A stretch of 5,049 nt of DNA from Candidatus Uhrbacteria bacterium (lineage in GTDB: Bacteria; Patescibacteriota; Patescibacteriia; CAIXNZ01), in contig DSBA01000080.1 of the NCBI GenBank assembly GCA_011046145.1, positions 1-5,049 of the forward strand. The letters are read 5' to 3'. Below the pieces are notes generated by a model that worked only from the letters and a program-made list of their open reading frames with translations, made no database searches and was not told the DNA's origin. Shown here in pieces: positions 1 to 5,049 of this stretch (the first letter of the stretch is position 1; the number at the start of each line of letters is the position of its first letter). Both the position numbers and the translations under genes were made by a program.

Positions 1-2
1 AT

Positions 3-239
3 CTGGTAGTTATTATTTATATACTAAATATCAAAAGACACTCTTTCACAAATTTCCTATTATTTATCTCGATTTTATTTTTATTAATAGCTAGTTTTTG
101 GCTGCAACCATGGTATTTAACAATATTAATACCATTAATTGCTGTAAAAATACCAAATAACAAGCTGGTTTATAGTTTAAATATCGTCTATCTACTACTT
201 ATTGTCTATGGTTTTCTTGCGGATAACTTGATAATATAA
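3..239 (+). CDS. C-terminal end of a polytopic membrane protein, possibly a GT87/DUF2029-like glycosyltransferase (5' truncated)
   Basis: An open frame enters from the left edge and ends at a TAA at 237-239, giving 78 C-terminal residues. The translation is almost entirely hydrophobic, with about three membrane-spanning stretches: one near the left edge, one containing ISILFLLIASFW, and a final one containing VYLLLIVYGFL. Between the first two and the last is the motif FWLQPWYLTILIPL. An aromatic-rich xQPWYLTxxxPL segment near the C-terminus is familiar from polyprenol-phosphate-dependent mannosyl/glycosyltransferases of the GT-C fold (GT87/DUF2029 and relatives), which work in cell-envelope glycan assembly. 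That assignment rests on this one motif and on hydrophobicity, so it is tentative; the catalytic N-terminal part lies outside the window. The stop is 4 nt before mutL, so the two genes are probably co-transcribed. Confidence 0.6.
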   Translation: MVVIIYILNIKRHSFTNFLLFISILFLLIASFWLQPWYLTILIPLIAVKIPNNKLVYSLNIVYLLLIVYGFLADNLII

Positions 240-243
240 ATTT

Positions 244-2016
244 ATGATAAAAAAACTGTCACAAGACCTAATCAATAAAATCGCTGCTGGTGAAGTAGTT
301 GAACGGCCGGCTTCTGTAGTTAAAGAATTAATTGAAAATTCCATTGACGCCCGGGCCACTCAAATCGTTTTGGAAATAAAAAACGGCGGCATTGATTTAA
401 TTTCCTTGGCTGATAACGGAATTGGCATAAAAAAAGAAGATGCTGAATTAGCCATAGAACGCCATGCCACTTCTAAAATTTCCTCGGTTGAAGATCTTTT
501 CAATATCCAAACTTTAGGTTTTCGCGGCGAAGCTTTGGCTAGTATTGCCGCGGTTTCCCAATTTGCCTTGGAAACAAAAACTCAAAAAGAAATTGAAGGC
601 ACCAGTTTGAAAATTGAAAACGGAAAATTAAAAATTGACCCATGCGGATGCCCTGAAGGAACTAAAGTCATAATTAAAGAGTTGTTTTATAATGTGCCGG
701 CTCGTAAAAAATTCCTCAAATCAGCCAGTACAGAATACAAGCAGATTTTGGAATTATTCACTCAATTTGCTTTAATCAATCCGCAAATCAATTTTAAATT
801 AATTAATAATGGAAAAATTATTCTTAACCTGCCGCAAACAAAAGATTGGCTGGAAAGGATCAAGCAGATTTTGGGCTCTGATATTGCCAAAGAACTGATC
901 CCAATTGGAGCCAAAGGCACATTGCAAATCAGCGGTTTTATCGGCAAGCCTCAAATTGCCAGAAATAATAAAAAAGCTCAATTTATTTTTGTAAATAATC
1001 GAGCGGTCCAAGATTTTATTATTGCTAAAGCAGTCAAAGAAGGCTATGGCACGCTAATCCCAAAAGAATTAAATCCGACATTTATTTTAAATTTTCAAAT
1101 GCCTCCGGAATTAGTTGATGTTAATGTCCATCCCAGAAAAACCGAAGTAAAATTCTTAAACTCGCAGGAAATATATCTTGCGGCTTTACAGACTGTCCAA
1201 AAAGCATTAACCAATAATATCTCTCAAGAAATTCAAATAACTCAAACCGGGTTAACTAGTAGAAAATTCATCTTAAAGCCAAGAGTTTCCAATCCTTCAT
1301 ATCAGCCGACAGTCAGTTATCAACCAACATTTAAAAACATCAGAAGCCAACCATCAACAGTCAGCCAAGCCATTAAATTTTCCCAAGAAGTATTAAAAAA
1401 TAATTTTACAGCCCAGCCTCAAAAGCAAATAGGGGATTGGCGACTTTTGGGCCAGATTCATAACTCCTACCTTTTAGTTGAAGCGCCTCAAGGGATTTTA
1501 ATCATTGATCAGCACGCGGCAGCTGAAAGGATCTTGTATGAAAAATTTAAAAAATCATACAAAACAGAAAAAATAAAAAGCCAGAGATTATTATTGCCTT
1601 TGAACTTAGAATTATCAGCCAGCGAAAATGAAATTTTAAAGCAAAGCCTTAATTTTTTACAAGGGCTGGGATTTGACATTGAAATTTTCGGCAATAAAGC
1701 TTTTATTATCAATGCGGTGCCGCAAGAACTGGATAAATTAGATATTAAGCAAACTATTTTGGGCATTATAAATGATCTGGAAGATCAGGATTTCAGCCGA
1801 GCCAAATCATTGGAAGAAAAAAAAGATCTGGTTATCAAATATGCCGCTTGCCGTACTGCCATCAAATTCAATGATAAAATAGCCATTGAAGAACAAACCA
1901 AGCTATTGGAAGATATTTTAAATATTATTGACAAAATAAACACTTGCCCGCATGGCCGGCCTTTTGTCATGGAATTAACCTTGGATCAATTGGCTAAAAA
2001 TTTTAAGCGCAAATAG
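244..2016 (+). CDS. mutL: DNA mismatch repair protein MutL, endonuclease-type
   Basis: MutL links mismatch recognition by MutS to strand incision and removal. The N-terminal GHKL ATPase is complete: KELIENSIDA with the likely catalytic Glu28, DNGIGI at 57-62, RHATSKI at 73-79, GFRGEAL at 92-98 and YNVPARKKFL at 149-158. The transducer domain runs to about residue 330. A Ser/Gln/Pro-rich linker (about 330-400) contains a tandem SYQPT at 352-356 and 358-362. The C-terminal dimerisation domain carries the metal-dependent nicking motif DQHAAAERILYE (422-433, pattern DQHAxxExxxxE), the ACRTAIK motif (Cys536) and CPHGRP (Cys568, His570). QRLLLP at 447-452 fits the QxxLxP beta-clamp-binding pattern. 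E. coli MutL lacks the nicking motif, while Bacillus MutL and eukaryotic PMS2 have it, so this protein should nick the nascent strand itself. At 590 residues it is of normal length. The ATG aligns with the family start but has no Shine-Dalgarno. No MutS gene is in the window. Confidence 0.97.
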   Translation: MIKKLSQDLINKIAAGEVVERPASVVKELIENSIDARATQIVLEIKNGGIDLISLADNGIGIKKEDAELAIERHATSKISSVEDLFNIQTLGFRGEALASIAAVSQFALETKTQKEIEGTSLKIENGKLKIDPCGCPEGTKVIIKELFYNVPARKKFLKSASTEYKQILELFTQFALINPQINFKLINNGKIILNLPQTKDWLERIKQILGSDIAKELIPIGAKGTLQISGFIGKPQIARNNKKAQFIFVNNRAVQDFIIAKAVKEGYGTLIPKELNPTFILNFQMPPELVDVNVHPRKTEVKFLNSQEIYLAALQTVQKALTNNISQEIQITQTGLTSRKFILKPRVSNPSYQPTVSYQPTFKNIRSQPSTVSQAIKFSQEVLKNNFTAQPQKQIGDWRLLGQIHNSYLLVEAPQGILIIDQHAAAERILYEKFKKSYKTEKIKSQRLLLPLNLELSASENEILKQSLNFLQGLGFDIEIFGNKAFIINAVPQELDKLDIKQTILGIINDLEDQDFSRAKSLEEKKDLVIKYAACRTAIKFNDKIAIEEQTKLLEDILNIIDKINTCPHGRPFVMELTLDQLAKNFKRK

Positions 2017-2019
2017 TTT

Positions 2020-3117
2020 ATGAACAAAAAAATTATTATAATTATTTTATTTTTCTTGCTTTTGCCATTAATCTCTCTTGCGCAAGAAAAGCCAGACTCT
2101 GTTTTTTATGCCAAAGCTTTTGTCAAGGGAATTAAAGAAACAAGAATAGAAGAAGAAATAACCGGCATTAAACAAATAACTTATAAACAGGAGGTGATTT
2201 TAAAAATTTTAAGCGGTGAATTAAAAGATCGTGAATTTACTTTTATAAATGAAATTACCAATAACCCCCTGGACATAAAATTATCCCAAGGCGATAAAAT
2301 AATCGTTAATATAGAAAAATATAAAGATCAAGAATATAAAATATTCATTGTTGATTATTACCGCTTGCCTGGCTTGGCAGCTTTAATAATTATTTTTCTT
2401 TTATTTTTAATAATTATCGGCGGCAGACAGGGATTTAAAACAGTCTTAAGCTTGATTTTTTCCATTTTTTTAATTTTTTACATTTTAATCCCCCAAATTT
2501 TAACCGGTAGTAACCCCTTAATTTTAGCGTTTTTTATTTCAATTTTTATAACTCTAATCGCGTTGTTTTTTATCAGCGGCTGGCAAAAAAAGACATTAAT
2601 CGCTATTTTAGGAACTTTGGGCGGATTAATTATTGCTGTTTTAATTTCCTTTTTATTTACCAAATTAACTTATTTAACCGGCCTATCAACTGAAGAAGCT
2701 CGCACTTTATTTTACAAATATCCGGAAATCGACCCCCGCGGAGTATTTTTCAGCGGCATTATTATTGCCGCCCTGGGAGCAGTAATGGATGTAGCCATGT
2801 CAATTGCCAGTTCTTTAAATGAAATAAAATCAGCTACCCAAAAAATTTCTTTTGCCAAATTATTTAAAGCCGGCATCCAAGTTGGCAAAGACATTATGGG
2901 CACAATGTCAAATACTTTGATTTTTGCTTATGTCGGTGTTTCTTTGCCCTTGCTTTTGCTTTATAAAGATTTTGGCAGCACTTACAGAAATTTTATTAAC
3001 CTTAATTTTGTGGCAGATGAAATTATCAGATCAATCGGCGGCAGCATCGGCTTGATTGCGGTTATTCCCATTACCGCCTTAATCGGAGCTTTTTTATACA
3101 CAAAAGATAAAAAATGA
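2020..3117 (+). CDS. YibE/F family multi-pass membrane protein with signal peptide
   Basis: This 365-residue protein matches the YibE/F family, membrane proteins of unestablished function. Residues 1-21 look like a signal peptide (KK, a hydrophobic core, then SLA before Gln22). Residues of about 22-115 form a beta-rich extracytoplasmic part including LKILSGELKDREF, typical of the YibE portion. Seven membrane segments follow at roughly 118-133, 141-161, 166-186, 193-213, 244-264, 298-315 and 339-360. The family signatures are in the second half: ALGAVMDVAMSIASSLNEI (Asp257) and GKDIMGTMSNTLIFAYVG (Asp291), with acidic residues in or beside membrane segments that could matter for transport. The ATG is 3 nt after the mutL stop, with no Shine-Dalgarno, which suggests co-transcription and possibly coupled translation. 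A perfect anti-Shine-Dalgarno complement lies inside the gene at 2189-2198. The TGA stop is part of a promoter for the next gene. Family assignment is firm; any specific transport role would be a guess. Confidence 0.92.
   Translation: MNKKIIIIILFFLLLPLISLAQEKPDSVFYAKAFVKGIKETRIEEEITGIKQITYKQEVILKILSGELKDREFTFINEITNNPLDIKLSQGDKIIVNIEKYKDQEYKIFIVDYYRLPGLAALIIIFLLFLIIIGGRQGFKTVLSLIFSIFLIFYILIPQILTGSNPLILAFFISIFITLIALFFISGWQKKTLIAILGTLGGLIIAVLISFLFTKLTYLTGLSTEEARTLFYKYPEIDPRGVFFSGIIIAALGAVMDVAMSIASSLNEIKSATQKISFAKLFKAGIQVGKDIMGTMSNTLIFAYVGVSLPLLLLYKDFGSTYRNFINLNFVADEIIRSIGGSIGLIAVIPITALIGAFLYTKDKK
2189..2198 (+). other. Internal full-length Shine-Dalgarno-like sequence in the YibE/F gene
   Basis: AGGAGGTGAT is exactly complementary to the usual 3' end of bacterial 16S rRNA. 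It falls inside the coding sequence (codons 57-60, QEVI) and has no ATG at a usable distance; the nearest candidate is a GTG at 2216-2218, 17 nt after it. It is therefore unlikely to start an internal gene. None of the four complete genes has a comparable site, so it is either chance or a ribosome pause site near the translocating N-terminal domain. Confidence 0.4.
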
Positions 3118-3123
3118 TATAAT
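3095..3123 (+). promoter_or_regulatory. Extended -10 sigma70-type promoter for the LOG-family gene
   Basis: A consensus TATAAT (3118-3123) is preceded directly by TGA (3115-3117), making a full extended -10 (TGnTATAAT). The TGA is also the stop codon of the YibE/F gene. A TATACA (3095-3100, four of six matches to TTGACA) lies at the optimal 17-bp spacing. Transcription would start near 3130, leaving a leader of about 38 nt before the ATG at 3168. In AT-rich DNA a chance TATAAT is common, but the TGn, the spacing and the position at the head of a gap support the call. Confidence 0.55.
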
Positions 3124-3167
3124 ATAAAATAATAAGATAAGAAAATTATAATTAATTAACATTAATT

Positions 3168-3899
3168 ATGGCCAAGAAAAAAAACAAAAAAAAATCATTT
3201 CATAATGTTCCGGCTCACAAATTGCCTATGCATCCAATGGAGCAAAAATTAAACTTAAAAAAAATGTCAGACATTACTTGGCGTATTTTCCGCATCATGT
3301 CAGAATTTGTCGAAGGCTTCCAGTTCCTTTCCCAGTTTAAAAAAGAAGTCACTATTTTTGGCTCTGCTCGTTTATCCCCACAAAATAAATGGTACAAAGA
3401 AGCGGAAAAACTAGGCAAATTATTAGCCAAATCAGGCTATACAGTAATTACTGGCGGCGGTCCGGGCATCATGGAAGCTGCCAATAAAGGCACGCATTCT
3501 GTTGATCCTAAAAAGTCAATAGGCATTAATATTCAGCTGCCAACAGAACAAAGAACCAATCCTTATGTCACAAAAAGCAAAGGTTTTTATTATTTTTTTA
3601 CCCGCAAAGTCATGCTGGCAGCTTCAGCCCAGTCATATATATTTTTTCCGGGCGGATTTGGCACGGCTGATGAATTTTTTGAGATGATCACCTTGGTTCA
3701 AACAAAAAAAATGCAAAAACTGCCTGTTATTTTAGTTAATAAAAAATTTTGGCAACCTTTAATCAGCTGGATGGAAAACACTTTAATTAAAGAGTACCAA
3801 ACAATAAGTCCCGAAGATGTCAAGCTTTTTTATGTGGTAAATACTGCTGAAGAAGCTATGAAATATATTAAAAAATCCAGAGAAAGAACAATTTTTTAA
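3168..3899 (+). CDS. LOG/TIGR00730-family Rossmann-fold protein, probable nucleoside 5'-monophosphate phosphoribohydrolase
   Basis: Members of this family cleave the N-glycosidic bond of nucleoside 5'-monophosphates, releasing base and ribose 5-phosphate; they were long mislabelled lysine decarboxylases. The diagnostic motifs are present: TIFGSARL near 63-70, the phosphate-binding GGGPGIMEAANKG at 96-108, the TRKVML segment with Arg146-Lys147, and PGGFGTADE at 161-169 with the likely catalytic Glu169. At 243 residues it is longer than minimal LOG proteins because of an N-terminal extension of about 55 residues whose start is very basic (KKKNKKK at 3-9). That start is encoded by A8-C-A9, a slippage-prone tract. 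The ATG at 3168 has no Shine-Dalgarno; Met21 and Met24 are possible later starts that would keep the whole domain. The gene probably has its own promoter overlapping the upstream stop. The substrate (AMP, GMP or modified nucleotides) cannot be read from the sequence. Confidence 0.9.
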   Translation: MAKKKNKKKSFHNVPAHKLPMHPMEQKLNLKKMSDITWRIFRIMSEFVEGFQFLSQFKKEVTIFGSARLSPQNKWYKEAEKLGKLLAKSGYTVITGGGPGIMEAANKGTHSVDPKKSIGINIQLPTEQRTNPYVTKSKGFYYFFTRKVMLAASAQSYIFFPGGFGTADEFFEMITLVQTKKMQKLPVILVNKKFWQPLISWMENTLIKEYQTISPEDVKLFYVVNTAEEAMKYIKKSRERTIF

Positions 3900-3903
3900 C
3901 CCA

Positions 3904-3955
3904 ACAAACTTACAAATAAACTACAAATTTACAAACACAATTGTTTATAAATTTG
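3904..3955. repeat. Spaced ACAAA repeats and imperfect inverted repeat between the LOG and DUF362 genes
   Basis: Four ACAAA units begin at 3904, 3912, 3923 and 3931 (spacings 8, 11, 8), each followed by an AT-rich filler. The last two overlap an inverted repeat: 3924-3937 pairs with 3942-3955 with one mismatch (3932/3947) and a 4-nt loop. A T6 run at 3963-3968 lies 7 nt beyond the stem. The stem has only three G-C pairs, so it is at best a weak terminator of the LOG transcript. The spacer up to the ATG at 4002 has a TATATT (3979-3984) but no well-spaced -35, so I call no promoter for the next gene. Confidence 0.45.
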
Positions 3956-4001
3956 GAAAAAATTTTTTAGCTAAAATTTATATTTAATAGCCAATAAAAT
4001 C

Positions 4002-4829
4002 ATGTCCATTGTCACCAAAGCCAAAGCTACTCAAGACCTAAAATCTGACATCAAAAAACTAATCCAACCAATAATAGGCGACATTAACCAATTCATTAAG
4101 CCAACTGACCGGGTTTTATTAAAGCCAAATTTTAATACAGCCGATCCATTTCCAGCTTCTACGGACATGGATTTTTTATTAGCTGTGATTGAAATTATCA
4201 GCCAAGCTAAGCCCAAAGAAATAATAGTAGGGGAATCATGCACTTATTTTTTAAATACTGAAAAAGTCTGCCAAGCCAAAGGCGCGCCTGAATTGCTAAA
4301 AAAACACAATGTCACCTGGCATAATTTTGACCTTAATCCTTGGGTGAAAAAAAATGTACCGGGCGGCAAATATTTTAAAAAAATTTCCGTGCCTAAAATC
4401 ACAGACGAAATTGATAAATTAATTTTTCTGCCCTGTTTAAAAACTCATAAATACGCCTGCTTTACCATGAGCCTAAAAATAACAATTGGCATGTTAAAAT
4501 CAACGCATAGAGCCTCTTTGCACTTATCCCACCTGGGGGAAAAAATAAGCGAGGTAGCTGCTTTGTTCCAGCCGGATTTAGTTATTATGGACGGCCGTAA
4601 ATGCTTTGTCACTCAAGGTCCGGAAAAGGGTCAAATAGAAGAACCGAATATTTTAATGGCAAGCACAGACCGAATTGCTTTGGATGTCGAGGGCTTAAAA
4701 ATTTTACAATCATATAAAGCTGAAAATCTACTAGGGAATGATCCCTGGGCATTAGGACAGATTAAGACAGCAGTTGAATTGGGGATTGGCTCCAAGTCAG
4801 CAGAAGATTATAATCTGATTGAAATATAA
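4002..4829 (+). CDS. DUF362 domain-containing protein (stand-alone, no ferredoxin domain)
   Basis: The 275-residue protein is essentially one DUF362 domain. Recognisable family landmarks are RVLLKPNFN at 37-45, the EIIVGES strand-turn after it, LPCLKTHKYA at 143-152 followed by the MSLKITIGML segment, the His-rich THRASLHLSHLGEK region, IMDGRKCFVTQGPEKG at 195-210 (Asp197, Gly206-Pro207), and ILMASTDRIALDVEG, which is typical of the C-terminal half. Many DUF362 proteins carry a C-terminal 2[4Fe-4S] ferredoxin module; this one has no clustered CxxCxxC motif and ends right after the core. It has no signal peptide or membrane segment and should be cytosolic. The biochemical function of DUF362 is not established. 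The ATG at 4002 has no Shine-Dalgarno. A 102-nt gap separates it from the LOG gene, so co-transcription is uncertain. Its TAA stop runs into the palindromic element at 4829. Confidence 0.88.
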   Translation: MSIVTKAKATQDLKSDIKKLIQPIIGDINQFIKPTDRVLLKPNFNTADPFPASTDMDFLLAVIEIISQAKPKEIIVGESCTYFLNTEKVCQAKGAPELLKKHNVTWHNFDLNPWVKKNVPGGKYFKKISVPKITDEIDKLIFLPCLKTHKYACFTMSLKITIGMLKSTHRASLHLSHLGEKISEVAALFQPDLVIMDGRKCFVTQGPEKGQIEEPNILMASTDRIALDVEGLKILQSYKAENLLGNDPWALGQIKTAVELGIGSKSAEDYNLIEI

Positions 4830-4921
4830 AAAGCGCTCGGGCAGGCAGATTTTAAATCTGTAGGGACGGGTTTTAAACCTGTCCCCACAAAATAAATATT
4901 TTGTCCTGCCCGAGCGCTTTT
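4829..4921. repeat. 93-bp cloverleaf-like nested palindrome (REP/MITE-like; possible bidirectional terminator)
   Basis: A perfect 17-bp inverted repeat (4829-4845 with 4905-4921, AAAAGCGCTCGGGCAGG against its complement) encloses three adjacent hairpins: 4846-4860 (7-bp arms), 4863-4885 (11-bp arms with one G-T wobble) and 4887-4904 (8-bp arms). Only 7 of 93 bases fall outside self-complementary arms before allowing for loop strain. The outer arms are GC-rich (11 of 13 in the core) against AT-rich surroundings, which suggests a mobile or selected origin. The outer stem has A4 on its left and T4 on its right, so either strand would yield a stem followed by U4, but the 59-nt interior is unusual for an intrinsic terminator. 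It is not a tRNA: arm lengths and loop motifs do not fit. The first base is the last base of the DUF362 stop codon. Confidence 0.85.
4860..4885 (+). repeat. Central REP-like hairpin with 5' GTAG foot
   Basis: GTAG at 4860-4863 leads directly into an imperfect palindrome with arms 4863-4873 and 4875-4885, GGGACGGGTTT against AAACCTGTCCC (one G-T wobble, 4868/4880). A GTAG-type tetranucleotide at the foot of an imperfect hairpin is the hallmark of REP sequences mobilised by RAYT (Y1 tyrosine) transposases. That this particular sequence is a REP unit is inference from form; copy number cannot be seen in one window. Confidence 0.5.
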
Positions 4922-4941
4922 CGTGAATTTATTGACATCTA

Positions 4942-5049
4942 TTGTTACAATTGCAGCAATTAGGGTTACCTTCTGGGTTTCGTTCTCATGTGATATGGTG
5001 GGAAGAATATTTAAAAAATAACTTCCACAAACCATATGAGGACAAGAAA
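4942..5049 (+). CDS. Possible 5' end of an unidentified gene running off the right edge (weak)
   Basis: After a TGA at 4933 this frame stays open to the end of the window, about 36 codons from a TTG at 4942 (a GTG at 4990 is another candidate start). The later part reads like a soluble protein (HVIWWEEYLKNNFHKPYEDK), while the start is low-complexity Leu/Gln. There is no ATG and no Shine-Dalgarno, and an open stretch of this length is not rare by chance. Competing readings are a GTG-started 32-residue frame at 4923-5021 and an ATG at 5036 whose five visible codons read MRTRK. I do not recognise the product. Confidence 0.2.
   Translation, partial: MLQLQQLGLPSGFRSHVIWWEEYLKNNFHKPYEDKK
4985..5040. 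repeat. Imperfect inverted repeat near the right edge
   Basis: The left arm 4985-5005 and right arm 5022-5040 can pair in three blocks: GGAAG/CTTCC (5001-5005 with 5022-5026), ATGGT/ACCAT (4995-4999 with 5031-5035) and CTCAT/ATGAG (4985-4989 with 5036-5040), separated by small bulges. The 16-nt loop is A/T-rich. No T-run follows, so it is not a standard terminator. It could be a transposase-binding hairpin or an operator, or chance. Confidence 0.3.

Noticed and set aside
762..1970. Minus-strand open frames opposite mutL
   Set aside because: All lie inside the well-supported mutL coding region, have no ribosome sites and show no family resemblance; the same holds for those opposite the YibE/F, LOG and DUF362 genes.
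3957..3968. AAAAAATTTTTT as a terminator by itself
   Set aside because: A pure A/T palindrome without a GC stem; mentioned only with the neighbouring inverted repeat.
4829..4921. tRNA or tRNA-like gene, because of the cloverleaf layout
   Set aside because: The 17-bp outer stem, the 7/11/8-bp arms with 1-2 nt between arms, and the absence of a GTTCRA T-loop, an anticodon loop and a CCA end do not fit a tRNA.
4932..4937. Perfect TTGACA -35 box
   Set aside because: At 16-18 bp downstream there is no acceptable -10 (AGCAAT at 4955-4960 matches only half), so no promoter is called.
4949..4961. AATTGC-A-GCAATT 13-nt palindrome as an operator
   Set aside because: Perfect but short and AT-rich, with no promoter or confirmed gene beside it; compatible with chance.
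4923..5021. 32-codon plus-strand frame from a GTG, right of the palindrome
   Set aside because: Short, no ribosome site, no recognisable sequence, and it competes with two other frames in the same interval.
4808..5035. 75-residue minus-strand open frame
   Set aside because: It overlaps the end of the DUF362 gene and reads straight through the palindromic element; part of its peptide (GLKPVPTDLK) is simply the translated repeat. No ribosome site or family resemblance.

Overview
The window is an AT-rich stretch of bacterial chromosome in which every convincing gene is on the + strand. Several traits suggest a Patescibacteria/CPR lineage, possibly the Parcubacteria group: low GC, very short gaps between genes, no Shine-Dalgarno sequence before any of the four complete genes, and this particular mix of compact genes. 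That placement is inference from style and gene content, because no phylogenetic marker is present. TGA serves as a stop codon (end of the YibE/F gene) and no in-frame TGA occurs in any gene, so the sequence fits the standard bacterial code and not the recoded-TGA CPR lineages.

Left part (1-3117): the tail of a polytopic membrane protein (probably a lipid-linked glycosyltransferase) is followed after 4 nt by mutL, and after another 3 nt by a YibE/F-family membrane protein. The spacing argues for one co-transcribed unit whose promoter lies left of the window. MutL has an intact GHKL ATPase, the metal-dependent endonuclease motifs and a beta-clamp-binding motif. It is therefore the nicking type of MutL, as in Bacillus, not the E. 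coli type.

Middle (3118-4829): a good extended -10 promoter overlaps the YibE/F stop codon and probably drives a LOG-family nucleotide phosphoribohydrolase. A 102-nt spacer with spaced ACAAA repeats and an imperfect inverted repeat separates it from a stand-alone DUF362 protein. These genes have no obvious joint function with mutL.

Right part (4829-5049): the most striking object is a 93-bp element that starts on the last base of the DUF362 stop codon. A perfect 17-bp GC-rich outer stem encloses three adjacent hairpins, so 86 of 93 bases lie in self-complementary arms (a cloverleaf or four-way-junction layout). It has features of REP-type palindromes, including a GTAG tetranucleotide at the foot of the central hairpin, and may also act as a bidirectional terminator. 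The last 128 bases hold no firm gene, only a weak open frame running off the right edge and an imperfect inverted repeat.
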